A DNA stretch of 64,000 bases. Source: Kalaharituber pfeilii (lineage: Eukaryota; Ascomycota; Pezizomycetes; Pezizales; Pezizaceae). The DNA is taken from assembly GCA_015179045.1 (NCBI GenBank), contig WHUZ01000033.1, forward strand, positions 62,001 to 126,000. Direction: 5' to 3'. Made by a program: the position numbers and the translations under genes. The number at the start of each line of letters is the position of its first letter. Position 1 is the stretch's first letter. The notes beneath the pieces were generated by a model that worked only from the letters and a program-made list of their open reading frames with translations, ran no database searches and was not told the origin of the DNA. Of this stretch, positions 10,505 through 23,343 are shown piece by piece.

Positions 10505-13500
10505 GCGGCCTCCCCAAACCCCCTTCCCCCTCCATGTGGGCTTTAATTTCACCAAAAAAAAAAAAGAAAAAAAAAAAAAAAGGCTTTGTTTTTGTTGAGG
10601 AGGATTGATGACAAGGGTTGACGAATTATATGTAAACGGCAACAAAATATTAAACCCAAACTCCTTAAAAAAATTTTTTTTTTTCTTCTTAAAACCGCCG
10701 CAGCTGAACGGGCATCAAAGAAGGAAAAAAAAAAAAAAAAAAAAAAAAAAAGAAAAAGAAAAGGAAAAGGAAAAAGCCGAAAGTAGTAGGTAGCTATATA
10801 TACATTTAAGACTACGCAATTAAAACCCAGCCGGGAGACAAAAAGAAGGCTAGAAGTGTAACGAGATTTTTTTGGGACGGGTGAGCGGGTGAGCGGGTGG
10901 AGAAAGAAAAGTATGGTACCCAATCTTTTCTTTTACAACAAGTGTACTTTAGATACAAATGCTGAAGCAAAATTAGTTGCATTTCATCTGGGGTATGTAA
11001 GTGCAAAAAGATAAATAATAATACCTCAATTGTACTATTGCTATTCTGGCTTCCCAAAGATCAACCCCCCAGACTTCCCTTATCCCCATCCATATCACAT
11101 ATCACATGTCTCCCAAATGTATTGTACCGTACATCGTTACAAGTTAATCCTCATCTCCCATTGGCCCGGTTGTAACAGCACGAACGATCAACTCCAAGCC
11201 TTTAACTAGGCTAGTTCAGCTGCTCATGGTACTTAGAGTCATGTACAGCAGGAGCAAACATTGGCTAAGATAACAAGACAACCTTCAGAACAGAAACAAT
11301 AACCCCTGATCAGTTTCGAATCCTTGTTAATACGTGAATAATATAAATTGCTTTATGAATATATGCTGGTAGTTGCAAAGGAAAGCTTCGTCTTGTGAGA
11401 GCAGAAATTTCCAAGTATAAGAGCATTTCAAGCATCCAAGGACTCCGGATCCGGGGTAATATATGTGTTATGCTTTGAATTCAATAATATTCGTCAGCTT
11501 ATGAAGCACTCAATTCTGTTCTCTTATCCACAAAAGTATTTATCTAATAACCATAATCACGAGCAAGGACAAACATCTACTCACCAGCCAAACACACCGT
11601 TCTGCTCACCCCTCCCTACATATTGCCCTCTGAACAGCCCTCCTTTGTATTCCGCCCTCAAATCGTATGCGTCCCTCATCATATTGTGAGGAGAGATGAC
11701 AGGGGTGCCCTCATGTCTTGTAAAATCCAAATCCAAGACAAGGCAGACAGCTCACAGCTTACCACGACAGCAGCAGCAACGTTGAACACCACCCTCCAAA
11801 TCTAAATCCTGCTTTTATGGGTTCATACTGGAATCTTGCCTACTCGCTTTCTTGATTTTAACAGGATTTGCCATATTAGTCAAATTCCGGGAATATTACC
11901 CCAGTTAGTATTAAATATTCGCAATTCACGAGTTGGGAAGGTAGAAGGCGGAGAAAAGTGATTGTCTGAAAATATGAGGCTACAAGGTATACTGCCCAAG
12001 TAACGTAACGTACTGTCTGTCTCCGACCTGCTTTGAACCTATCATGGAGAAGTAGCATCGCCAGAAGGCTGTAATGTAGCCCAAATCTCAAGCCCAGGGG
12101 CACAGGCGACAGCTTGGGGCTGTTACTGCTCGAGTACTCGAGCCTTAAACGACATATTCCCGCACCTCTGTGTTGGCCATGATTTCTGATATTTGAAAAC
12201 GCCATATGCAATGCGATGTGATGCGATGCAGTATCGAGATCGGAGGTCAGGAGGGTAAAGCTGACTCAGGTTTCTGCTCTGTGCCTGGAGACGATAGCTG
12301 GAATGGTAGGTTGGGAACGCGCCTGGACTAGGATTGTAGACTGACAGCACTGCAGCGCCGAGAGAAGCCAGCAGATTAAAACAGAGAAAAGCTGAGGGCA
12401 GAAAGGATACTGTACGTATGTGCCACGCGACCGTGCTGCCCCGGTAAGTTGCTTGCTCAGGACTTGTCTGGCGGTCAGTCAACTGAATTGAGCGCAAAGG
12501 AATGAGCCAAACTTATCAGACAATAAATGGGAAGGTCAAGGAGGCAGAGGAATGGAGGCGTTGGTCAGGATGCTGGTGCTCCTGCTGTTTTCGGTGGTAA
12601 TCAATGGCTTTCCTAACTCGCCAAGCTGCCGTATTCTAATCAAGCAGGTGAGATAGGAATACGTGACATGTGGAGGTCTCTAAACAGCATATATATATCC
12701 TACATGAATGTATAGCGTGACACAAAGCGTGACGAAAGGATACGTGGAGACACATAGACTGCTCATGAATGAAATGCAAACTTGTGCTGTCTTCATATAG
12801 TATAGGTGGTAGCGGAAATAGCGATTTTTGTGGTATTAGTCCAGGTATAAATGCAAATTTGTTGGAAGCCCACGTATATAAAGAAATGTAAAATAAGTAA
12901 GTCGGTAAATATTAGAAGTCACTTTCTTTGCTGTACACATGTCGACTGATAGTGAGGTGTATGTTTGAGGATGTACGTTATGGACCGCATTTAAGAGAGG
13001 TATTTGTGATATGATGTCGATGCCCATCCATGCAGATTAGGTAAAGACGATTCGCTTTTACACTACATATATGCACATGCACATGTATGTGCATATATAT
13101 ATTTAGCAGGGACATCACAGCGGGGTATTAGAGGAGGAAGGAAAGGTGCGAGGGGATGTATCTCATGGGGGGCATTCAGAGGTTTCTGGAGGTGTCCACA
13201 AAAGGGTTGTATAGGAATGTACCTACTTAAGTTTGTAACTGAGGGTAAGTGCCAGCGGCCGCCGCCTTACCGGCAACGACTAGTCAGTTGTTCAGCTGCC
13301 ATGCTGATCCTCACACCTCCGAAAGCCATTCATCTTCCGCACTGCTTGTTTCAGGCTGCTTCGCTAGCTTTAGCATGATTGTTTCGTGTCAATCCCCACA
13401 TGGTTGGGTAGACTACATTCATGCGTTCAGCCGAACGCAAGCATCCCAAGCCTTTCTGCATTCAAAAAGCCACGTCCAACCGAGCCGACGAGGGGCATTT

Positions 13501-14250
13501 GGGTATTAAATCTGAGGAGGCGGGATGCTTTATTCGATGAACGAGAATGCGAGGGAAGTCGGCAATGAAGCATTGCCATGTAATACCATCCCTTTCTTTG
13601 AAGCGAGCTGGTATCAGTTTCTGCCAGATCATACCTTGCAAAAGTGATAGATCCTTGAACCATGTGTTCACATTCGAGCACAATGGATTGAGAGGATCTA
13701 CCTTGCACCCTTACCCCCGTTCCCCGCACCGCAGCTTCACCCACCCCACCCCCCAACTCGGGACGACCAGCTAACCTCACAATTCTTGTGAGTTACAGAC
13801 TCTGTAATGCATCTGCCTGCCCAGTTTTCGGTTAGAACCGATGACCACGGGCCGTAGCTGGTAAATCGTGCATGTACTAAATTCTGTTTCCTCGTCTCGT
13901 TCGAAGGGGTGATCCAGGATCGGACAAGGAGAATAATTGGCCTTCGTAGACGCCTGACAAAGATTCAAGCGATTCCTTAATCTTTTTTTCATTTTTTTTC
14001 CCGATGATTTGCTTTCCCTTATTTATGTTGCAGTTGCGGAAACAAGAAAGTGGTGCCACCGTATCTGGAGTGATTGAGAGAAGATGGAGCTTGAGGACAG
14101 CGTCCAATCACCAGTAATTAGCTGTTCAAGTGAACGCTTTTGGCTAAGAAAAACTGATAAAGTCCAAAGCATGGATGATTTTACTAGCACAATGCTCTAC
14201 GCCCGTAGTCTCATATAGGCCTGCACAATCTGGTGCTAACTACGAGAGTT
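9643..14250. other. Long intergenic region with low-complexity DNA, no gene recognised
   Basis: Positions 9.8-10.9 kb are rich in poly-T, poly-A, TA and CT runs. From 11 to 14.2 kb the sequence is ordinary, but the open frames (up to 124 codons) show no domain, no signal peptide and no splice-linked partners. The region should include the 3' end of the phosphatase transcript. One motif of the dispersed family (minus orientation) lies at 14205-14219 without clear flanking repeats. Confidence 0.5.
10439..10502 (+). repeat. (TC)n microsatellite
   Basis: About 32 uninterrupted TC units. Long Ser-Leu or Arg-Glu open frames over it on both strands are artefacts of the repeat. Confidence 0.97.
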
Positions 14251-15420
14251 AGGTAAGGTGGCGGAGCAGCTTGTCCCCAACGCGTGTGTGTGTGTGTGTG
14301 GGGGGGGGGGGGGGGTCGATCAACGGAAGAGCGAAGCAAAGACCTGCCCAGCTGGCGTGCGTGCAGCACCAGTTGTAGCAGATCACAGATGCCGGACTAC
14401 ACCGATCGAGACAGCGTGCCTAGCTTCTTGTATCTGCTGAGCCCCTGGAGATCCGACAGAGAGGAACAGCATGGTAGGGGTGGGACCCTCAGGAGGAGGG
14501 GGAGGAGGTACTGAAGAGGGCTGAATGATATGTTCCGGGCTGACAGCTGTCCGAGGGCATGGCCATTGGGAGGTCCTGGCTGATGGTGGCCCACGGCAGT
14601 GCTGGAAGGCAGCATACAGCATACAGCATACAGCATACAGCATACAGCATACTTGCCAGGCAAGTACCAGCAGTGCAGACCCGCCCAAGCGACGGAGCCG
14701 CCCAAGCCGCAGAAGACGCGCAGCAGCACGCCCCAGCCTCCAGGACCACACGCAGACGCCTCCCTGCGCCGATCGCACGCCGCGCGGCTGGGCGGTGTGG
14801 GACGGAGAGCCTCTGAGCACCCTGCCCAGAAGCCCCAGAAGCCGGCACCGCCAGCCTGCTTGCATGGCCCGTCGAGGTTCGGCGCCCACCCCAAGCCCAT
14901 CCGCGCCTGCGCCCGCGCCCTCGGCCTGGGGCTGGCCGTTCCTGCCGTCTGCTCCAACGGGGCCGCCTCTCTGTCCCCAACACGCCTCCTGCTGCCTGCT
15001 GCCTGCTGCCTGCTGCCCGCTGCTCCCTCATGCTGCTGGCCCCCGCCCACAGCAGAATACGCCCATTGGCCTGCCTGTCCCACCCCCCCCGAGCCTTGGA
15101 TTCCCCCCCCCCGAGCCCCTCTCTCCCACACCACCTGTCAACCCGCACCGCTAAGCTGGAACAGACAGTCCTCGGACTGCGTTGTGGTGCCACTGCTTGC
15201 CCCCCACCCACTTCGCAGCTGCCTCTACTTTTTTCTGCCTTCTCACTTGTCCATTTCTGCTCACACCGTTCGTCTCTCATCAACCAGGGGTTTGCGTCTA
15301 ATAGTTACTTTAGGCAGACGACCCACGCAGCCCTTGGGCCAGACTACTCTTGGGCTGGGATGAGCTTGTGACTTCTTGTGTCTGCCGATGCATGCCGATT
15401 GCTGGTACGTACTCAAATCC
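14251..15420. other. GC-rich block upstream of the histidine kinase gene
   Basis: A GC-rich, repeat-laden stretch with overlapping open frames of 200-264 codons on both strands. All have low-complexity composition and none shows a domain. It holds a GT run followed by a G run (about 14283-14315), a CAGCATA array (14610-14651) and a CTGCCTG array (about 14987-15019). Comparable blocks precede the phosphatase, RING and zinc-finger genes, so a distal promoter or long 5' leader is more likely than a coding gene. Confidence 0.45.
14610..14651 (+). repeat. CAGCATA minisatellite, six perfect copies
   Basis: Six exact tandem copies of the 7-bp unit CAGCATA (42 bp). As 7 is not a multiple of 3, copy-number change would shift any reading frame through it, which argues against coding. 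Confidence 0.97.
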
Positions 15421-16987
15421 CCTTGCTTCCTGGAACAAGAGTGAAAAAAGAAGAAAGGAAGAAAAGGAAGAAAAGGACAGGGATCACATTGACGAACTGT
15501 CGTCACGGAGCCCCTTGCCGTTTGCAAGTGCAGAGCAAACCCAACATTCATTCCACTACATGTTGATCGAGAGACGTGCAAGCTACAGTAGTCTGGGTGC
15601 AAGCCCAAACTTACTTTGTGCATGGATCAGGTCGATCCTGGCAGACTTGCCTACCTCAATTGGGTAAATTGGAACGGACAGCTAGTCCGCCAGATGGAAA
15701 GAAAAAAAGACCTCTGAGGGAATATAGAGAATACTGAGCTGCTGGACTGATGGACTTGCCCCGGGCGTCTGATATGCCTCCTATCCAGAGTCTGTGAAGG
15801 AACGGGGCTCTTTTCGTGCAGGAGCCATAGCCTGGTTGTGTGCTCATAGTGTTCGCGGTGTTGTCGGAGGTGCGGACGCTTCGCTGGTAGGTTGAGAAGA
15901 CCGTTGATAAGCTGCGTGGGCTTCGGCGGAATCGTTTTCACACTGGCGCGAGTCGAGCTCAGTAATCCACTTTTTTACCCCTCCTCAAGCAACCAGCATG
16001 GAGGCATAGACGTCGATCGTGCAAGGTTCGCTTGCTGCATGTTGCTTGTGCGTTTTGCATGTAGAGTACTCTATTCCACGCTGTATCAAGTACACACTCT
16101 GCTGGCAATACAGCAAACGGTGAAGATGAAAGCTGCACCACTAATTTAAGGTGTGCACCAGGACGAACTGGATACCCAAGTCTTGAAGCGCAAGCTCCGT
16201 GCAAGTGCGACCGTACAACTCGCTCGACAAGTATCCTCTAGCATCCCGCCACAGCTTTCGACTTAGGACCATCCGTACACAGACCAGACCAGATGCTAGG
16301 CATCTCCGATTGTGGGGGCCCGATGCTAATAGCTGTAATTTAAAGTGTAGAGACTCACGGCACATTTGAAAGCATCCGTGCTGAAGCCAGCGACCTCACG
16401 CCGTGCTCTCATTGTCAATGGTTGCAGGATGGGATACTGGTACATAGAGGAAACGCCTGGTCGAGTAAAATGTCGTACCAGGCTAGCAGAGGCAAGCGGG
16501 TATGGTGCCGACAACGAACCTCTTTTTTCTGCTGTCCCGTCACATACCCACTAACCTGAGTTTGGGCACATTCGTACGGGCTTCATGCGGAATTCCCTGG
16601 ACTTGGCTTGTGTCCACCCTCTTTGTTGGCGATAATTTAACTCGACACGGCGCTCATGGCGGAGGTTTGGGGCAGAGGTGGTACCAAGTAGTGATTTAGC
16701 AGCATCTGGGTTACCTGCAGGCAGGATTCCAGCTGATCTACATGTGCTACAGAACATGGAGAATTCATTGACAGGGGGCTATGGCGGTTGACTGGGATAT
16801 GATAGTGAGCTCCAGAGCGCAGACGGGAGCCCTATGGGGCACACCAAACGTGGGCTTGTGTGCTGAAGAGTGAGTTAGGTATTTATTGAGAGCTTCGGAA
16901 TTTTGTACGAACGGATTGCTCTTGGCCCCTCGTTTATATCTAAGTTGCAATCCCTCCCCCCCAACCGAGGGTAGACATTTGAACTGG
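15421..16987. other. Upstream region of the histidine kinase gene
   Basis: No gene was recognised. Short open frames lack domains. An upstream noncoding exon of the kinase could lie here, but no splice pair is strong enough to call. Confidence 0.4.
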
Positions 16988-19893
16988 ATGCTCTGCTCTC
17001 GCAATCTCGGTGAACGGAGCTTGACCTCTGTCCACGTGACTGAGAGCAAAGTGCCGCCTCTTCCCGATCCAATGATGAGGACGACAGGACTAAGTCGAGC
17101 AGGAGCCTTCTCATCGTGGATGATGAGACGAAGCAAACCGAATCCTGTGAGCCATGGACTTGGTGCAGCGGCTATGGATGCGGAAGAGAGGATGGCAAGG
17201 CAGATATGGGAGCTGAAGAACGTCCTACGCAGCAAAGCTGTGTCCGTCGACTTCTGGCAGATTTTACTCGAAGGCTTAGTTGAGATTACAGGTGCCCAGT
17301 GCTCATATGTCTCTCGACGGGCACCAGACGAAACAACGAACATCCTGGGCCTTGACGACCATCCTGGTGAAGAACCCAAGGGCGCCGGGACCCAAAGAAT
17401 GGTAGCGATAGCATCCTACCAGGACGACGGCAAAGGTAAAACACGGATATACCATTGTCAGGAATACGTCTCGGAGCACTCTTTGACTCAAGATCAAGTC
17501 ATTCTTATCCCGCATTCTTTATCAAACGGATTCCCCATCATGGCCAATGCCTTTTCATTGGATATGATGCCTTACGATGCCATCTTGTCTGTTCCAATTT
17601 CTCATGGGACAGAGCATATCGGACAAATGGGAATTCTGTGGACAAGAGACGGCTTAAAATCAAGGGCATCACTAACATGGGGATGTATCAAAATGTTTCT
17701 TCATGCTTTGGAGGATCTTGTTCAATTGCAGGTCGTGAATCTGATCGCCGAGGAGCAATCTACCACTGTGCCAGAGAAACTACCAGAAACGGAAGTTCCA
17801 CATTGTTGCAAGATGTCGTTCAAGCCTTACGCCCGAAGTGTGTCTCATGAGCTACGGACACCTATGCAAGGTGTTGTGGGTATGTTAGACCTTATACAAA
17901 GCTCTATCAAAGATCTTGCCCACGCAGATGGGGCCAAACGCAGTGCTATAATCCAAAGTATGGCGGCAAATATCGAAGTGGCACAAGGTATGGAGCATTA
18001 GATGCTATCATCCATTGCGTCAGGCACTAATTTTTGCTGAGTTCTAGATAGCTCCATGAGAGCGATTTACGCAGCCGATAATATGGTGCATGCTTATGAC
18101 CTAGATATGGAAATACCCTCGGAACTTGACCTATTTTCACAGCCAGAAAAGGAAGTCGTCATGGTACGGCGAAACTCCCTATTGCCATTGGAAACAGCTG
18201 CTGCCCCAATGGAAAGGTCAACAAGCACTTTGGATACCTCCCTGCCAGTTCCGCCCATCAAGGTTCATAAGAAAACATATCGAACACGACCAAGAAGCTC
18301 CAGCAGCCCACCGCAGGGCCGCATGCCTCTCGAGTCAACTTTTAAACGCTCTGCTTCAATCGTCCCAACCTCTGGTATTGTTTCGCCCTGCACATCGTCA
18401 CCAACACCTCCCGGAACAGTGGCATTAATTTTCGACGCTACTGGTCAGGTTTTACTAAATTCTCGACCGGTCAAACTTCGTCAACTTCTTCATGATGTGG
18501 TGCATGAGTGTCTGAGAATTGGAAACCGACCAGAGAGGACTAAAACAATAGAAAGAGAGTTGGGAGAGCTTGTTGTCGTTACGATGAAAGGACGAGATGG
18601 GAACACTTACGATATCAAAATTGAACTGATTGTTAGTTATGATGTCCCAGATTTCATCATGAGTATGCTTTCATTCCCTGATCCTCTTATGTTTCAACTA
18701 ACGCTTGGTCAGTCGACGAACTAGCTCTGAAGAAGCTAATATCATGCGTGTTCCACAATGCTGTGAAATTCTGTGACAGTGGATGGATCCAACTTCATGT
18801 TTCAATTCCTCATCCTTCATCTCGCTTTGTCATATTCAGCATCCTTGATACTGGGTGTGGGATAAAATCTGCATTTCTACCAAACTTATTCAAGCCATTT
18901 TCCCGCGAAGATCCTTCAATAACCCGTTCTCTTGATGGCTTGGGTTTAGGATTAATGGTTGCTAAGGGTCTCGCGAGAAAGATGGGAGGGGATGTGTGGT
19001 GCGAGTGGACGTCAACTAAGGGGCCGATGACAGGAGCAGAGTTTAGGATAAGATTACCGATCTCTCCTGGAAATACACCAAGTAGCTTGCCCGGGACTCC
19101 GTTAAAAACACCAGGGACATTCATTCATTCGAATATGGCGAGAACCAGTTTGGATAACATGGAACCGTTAGTTGGGAGTTTGAGGCTTGACGCGAGGAGG
19201 ATAATCGCCAACCCTGTCTCCCCTCCGGCTGCCGCAGTTCCTCCTCCTTCGACAACCTCCACTAGGTATTTAACTATCGCCAGAGGCGAAAGTTCGAAGA
19301 CGCCATCCACAGTGGTGACCCCTCCTTCCCGGTCAACAACTCGTTCTCCATGTTCATCTTCCTCTCCGCCTCCAGTCCCGTCTCGGCAGCAAAGGCCAAC
19401 TATTACCCTTCCCCCGCCTATCGAGATGAATTTTCCATTGAACCTCTCGCGACGGCTTAGCATTAGCTACCGTTTTCCGAATCTCCGTGTTCTCGTTGCC
19501 GAAGATAACACTGTCAACCGCAAACTCGCCGTGAATGCTCTTGAGAAACTAGGTCTTGCTCCCAAGAATATCGTTACAGCAGCTGATGGCCTAGAAGCCA
19601 TCAGAGCCATGGAAGAGGACAGCCCGCAGGGTGAACCGGATATTTCATTAGTATTGATGGACCTGTGGATGCCGCGTTGCGATGGATACGAAGCTGCTAA
19701 GAAGATTTTGGCGATGCAGAAGTACAAAGACGTTCTCAGCGGCAGGAGTACGGTGACTATATTAGCTGTGAGCGCAGACGTGACACGAGAAACTGGAAAG
19801 AAAGCCATGGAAGTTGGAATGATGGGATTCGTTGCAAAGCCTTATAGGATGGTGGACTTGGAAAGAATCCTTCTGGAGCACGTGAACCGGTGA
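16988..19893 (+). CDS. Hybrid histidine kinase (GAF-like, HisKA, HATPase, receiver)
   Basis: Three exons, 16988-17987, 18048-18662 and 18713-19893, give 931 residues. The introns are 60 and 50 nt; the second contains CTAAC. Later in-frame ATGs at 17072, 17120 and 17174 are possible starts, and 17174 has the best context (G at -3 and +4; 869 residues). An N-terminal GAF-like sensor region precedes an H-box SHELRTPMQG with phospho-acceptor His near 287. A Ser/Pro-rich insertion follows, then the ATPase: N-box with NAVKF, G1 DTGCGI, F-box LFKPF and G2 GLGLGL. The C-terminal receiver has AEDN, phospho-acceptor Asp in LMDLWMP (about 855) and the conserved Lys in AKPY. All catalytic landmarks are present, so it should autophosphorylate and pass phosphate through a histidine phosphotransfer protein. 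The stimulus is unknown, no transmembrane segment is seen, and it is probably cytosolic. Confidence 0.92.
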
Positions 19894-20226
19894 AAGTACA
19901 ACTTAAGTCATCAATGGATTAGTTGAATTTTTTTTTTTTTTTCCCTTCCTGAATTGTATATTCAAGGCACATTCCGACATTGCTTGGCACGGCTTTTATC
20001 TTACTTGCGCTTCGATTTCATCTTTCTGTCCATGGTCTCCTCTTCAATTTCGTCTTCCATTTTTCTTCCTCTCATCATCTCTTTTCAGTTTTGGGACAGG
20101 GTTCAGGTTTTATTGTACAAAAAACGCATATACAATAGGTTACACACAGGAATGGGATGAGTCAATGATTTCGATTTCTATATCCTATTTTTCTGTTTCA
20201 TTTTGCCTTTTTCTCCTGTTCATTTC

Positions 20227-20262
20227 ATTGATACATTGATACATTGATACATTGATACATTG
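20227..20262 (+). repeat. ATTGATAC tandem repeat
   Basis: Four exact copies of the 8-bp unit plus a partial ATTG. Confidence 0.95.
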
Positions 20263-21716
20263 CCGGAGTTATTTTCATTGGATTTTCTGTTGGTCAAGTT
20301 CAATCTCCTTTTTTCCTTTATTTCTTTTTGATTATTGGATATATCTCTCTGTTGACATACTAGCACTCTAAATATTTTGGATACTAACCAGCGCCGCATT
20401 CACATAGGGCACTTGGAAGGTAATGTTTGGGCTGGATGGGCTGGGTACGAGACTGATGGTCGCTACATCATATCTAGTATGGACAGAGACTCCGGTCGTT
20501 TCAACACCTGGAAGAAGGAGAAGCTCATTCAAAGAAAAGCATTGATGAACAAACTCATTCTGTTTTTTTTTTTTTTTTCTTCGTCGACTAACTGGTTCTC
20601 GACTCCGTTAGCTACTAGACTCCATTAGTACCACGGGAGGTATTTGTGTTTATTGAGTTCGTCGTTTCGATATTATTTTTTTCTCCCTTTACTCAACATG
20701 GACCATTGAACGTTGATGTTAGTTGATATCAATCCGCAATGGAATACCCAAGCAGTGGTTGTGTTTTCGTTATTGAATCAGAATTTGCGCAGGCTTGAGG
20801 GTTATATTATACGGCTTGGGGAAATGTCAGTTTCTTTTTGATATCATTTCATAGCAATTATTGCAAGGCAGCAGGAACACTTCACTGCAGGGCTCTACAG
20901 CGCTGAACTAGGTTTACTAAATATGCAAATGACTTAAGAAGGGCCTACTGCGTACTTGAACTACACTGGAGAAAGCAAAGTTTTAACTAACTGTATCTAT
21001 ACCTATGCATTGAAGCTATGCTTGGTTCTATATGTACATTGCTCTCAACTGGACAGGGTGAACTGGATTTGGGGTGGAATTTTTCCATATTTATGGATGA
21101 CATGGGATAGATAGATGTTTCAAGTAAAATAAGAAAGAGAAGGCCAACAAAAAAAAAAAATAAGGCATAAAAAGGTTATTTCCTTTTCCCTACCTTGCGG
21201 CGATCGAGATTTTTGAGATGCAAGATCTCGATGCGTATATGGATCTCGATCTCGGAATATTCTAGCGCTTTGCATAAAATACACAGAGTTTGACGTCCAA
21301 ATAGAACTCTGCGTCGGACCTCGCACTCTGTAACATTCGGCTTGTGAGATCGAGTGGGAACTGCACGTCAGGGAAGAACCTCGATGTGCGAGAAGGAATC
21401 TAGCTACAAAGCTATATCTGCTTCTTTTTCTGTCAGTCCTGCTATGCTTTCTCCCCCTCCCCCTCTCTCTCACATTCTCCTGTTGGTTAATTAACACGCT
21501 GTAGTTTGAAACTTGACACACCAAACCCAACGCCACCCCCCCCCCGCACGCCCGCACCCCGCACTTCAAATTAGAAAAAAAAAAAAAAAATAATAAATAA
21601 ATAAATTAACAGATCGAATCTCTATATGCCACTGTGATGTCCTTGTATATGAAAAAAGAAAAAAGAAAAACACCTCACGATTTTTTATGTATACAAGCGG
21701 TAGTATATGTTGATGT

Positions 21717-21718
<2 letters not shown>

Positions 21719-21752
<34 letters not shown>
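21719..21752 (+). repeat. Poly-T run of about 34
   Basis: A long homopolymer. Its exact length is likely to be unreliable in any assembly. Confidence 0.9.
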
Positions 21753-21753
<1 letters not shown>

Positions 21754-22360
21754 TGGATATACTGTACGACTACGCCCCCTGTAATGCCACGCATTATTAC
21801 TATTATTGTTATTATTTTCTTTCTTTCTTTCTTTCTTTCTTTCCTTTTCTTTTTTGTTTTTTTGAAAATGTGGAACGTTGTGTTAAGGGGAAAGTGATGT
21901 ATGTAGGTTACTCTCTTGACGTCAGTTGAAGATCGATTTGGGCCGATATATTCGATCGCGATGTGATACTACACCCTCCCACCCCCCCCCCCCCACACAC
22001 ACCCCACCTCCCGCACATGGAACGAGTGGGACAGCGCTTTTGCCTTACGTCGTCCAATCTCAAAGGTATTGAGGGTTTTTTTCAATATGCTGGAAATTTC
22101 AATGGTTGGTTATGGGATATTAGAGAGAACGGAAGTTAGGGAACAAATGGAAAGTTGGATCTCACAGGTGAAAACAACATAGTCTTGTTCTTTTTCATAC
22201 TTCTCGCGATGCATAAACTCGAACCACATAAGTATTCTCCGCATTCACAACTTCAACTAACATGCATCCGCGCTCGTAAATAGATAAACATACTAGATCC
22301 CATGAACATTGTCTTTCACAGCCGAGAGTCTTTCCTCCCTTCTTCCTCCGCCTCCGGTAT

Positions 22361-23119
22361 TTACATCGGGCACTTTCGACGAATATGACCCTTCATCTTA
22401 CACTTGTAGCACCTCACATCAGCATATTTCTGGCGTTCCTTATGATCATACCAACGCCGCATTCGGTCTTGCAATGCATCGGGATCAGTAACGAGTTTCC
22501 TATCCATTGCAATGTGCAACAGAAATTCCTCCCACTCTTCAGACAGGCCATTAATATACCAGAATGTTCTCTCATCTGCTGGCATCTTCCATGTATTCTG
22601 TACTTCTCCTCCTTGACTATTCACAAACTCCAACTCCCAAATAATGCTGTCTATATGTATCAGGTAACCACGTATATCATCAAAGTCGTTAATATCGATG
22701 TGTGCTAATTTGCGGCGAAAAATCCAAGGATTTCGTTTTGCCCGTTCCCTTTCACAAATATGATCCCACAGCTTTTTTGCATCATATTTATCATCATTGG
22801 TGGAACCGTGAACATACAGTGTTCGATACGTGGGCCCAAGTGCTTGATAGATCATCATCCAGCAACTCATTCGTCGCCTCCAGTATTGCCCCTCGGGAGA
22901 ATTAACAACAGCTGACTGCAACTTTTCAACTGGTGCTGGGGGCACCTCTTTGCCAGTGATGATATCCCAGGTCTCATTAATCATGAACATGTTGGATAAC
23001 TGGAATCTCCATGTCAAGTAATTATCATCGTCAAGCTGGTCTATTTCCAGGTAGTGATCGTCATCGGAATCACTATCGTAATTGTAGAACGGCTGGTAGT
23101 AGAGTTTGATTTTTGCCAT
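22361..23119 (-). CDS. Gag-only protein, Copia-type with CCHC zinc knuckle (copy A)
   Basis: A single exon of 252 residues. The frame extends upstream with non-ATG codons, but the ATG at 23119 begins the block shared by all three copies (MAKIKLYYQPF) and lies about 100 bp below a TATA-like box. The body has features of Ty1/Copia Gag (UBN2/DUF4219-like): LDDDNYLTWRFQL near the N-terminus, a central aromatic helical region, and a segment ending in TFWYINGLSEEWEEFL. It ends in a C-X2-C-X4-H-X4-C knuckle (Cys237, Cys240, His245, Cys250) two residues before the stop. Gag proteins assemble capsids and bind RNA. No protease, integrase or reverse transcriptase follows. It may be a domesticated Gag or a non-autonomous element; sequence alone does not decide. 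Confidence 0.82.
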   Translation of the reverse strand: MAKIKLYYQPFYNYDSDSDDDHYLEIDQLDDDNYLTWRFQLSNMFMINETWDIITGKEVPPAPVEKLQSAVVNSPEGQYWRRRMSCWMMIYQALGPTYRTLYVHGSTNDDKYDAKKLWDHICERERAKRNPWIFRRKLAHIDINDFDDIRGYLIHIDSIIWELEFVNSQGGEVQNTWKMPADERTFWYINGLSEEWEEFLLHIAMDRKLVTDPDALQDRMRRWYDHKERQKYADVRCYKCKMKGHIRRKCPM

Positions 23120-23215
23120 ATTGGGGCAAGCGACGTAGGATGACAAGCTGATGGGGTTGAGCGAAGCAAACCGGGGATGCAATAGGGCTTGCAACAACAG
23201 AGGAAACTGGCCCGT

Positions 23216-23225
23216 CCTTATATGA
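23216..23225 (-). promoter_or_regulatory. TATA-like box of Gag copy A
   Basis: On the minus strand TCATATAAGG lies about 100 bp upstream of the ATG at 23119. The same box at the same distance precedes copy B, and a shorter GGTATAAGG precedes copy C. Confidence 0.5.
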
Positions 23226-23343
23226 TACCTGTAGCGCTATTCTTGCAATTTTAACGCTATACACGCTTGGCGTCCTGTCCCACTATGATATCCGCTGGGA
23301 CAGTCCCAGGCGCAAAGGCTCCTAGGGGGATAACTTTTAACAA

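Larger units (their letters stand above)
19894..22092. other. Intergenic low-complexity region, no gene
   Basis: The sequence holds the 3' end of the kinase gene, T-rich tracts, an ATTGATAC repeat, a poly-T run, TTTC repeats (about 21818-21845) and C runs. One motif of the dispersed family, CTGGGTACGAGACT, lies at 20441-20454 with weak flanking similarity (CTGGATGG and CTGATGG). Open frames are short and without domains. Confidence 0.5.

Noticed and set aside
10308..10645. Arg-Glu and Ser-Leu repeat proteins
   Set aside because: Translations of the TC microsatellite.
14383..15363. Overlapping open frames of 168-264 codons on both strands
   Set aside because: GC-rich, low-complexity composition, several frames open at once, and a 7-bp repeat array inside; no domain or splice-linked exon.
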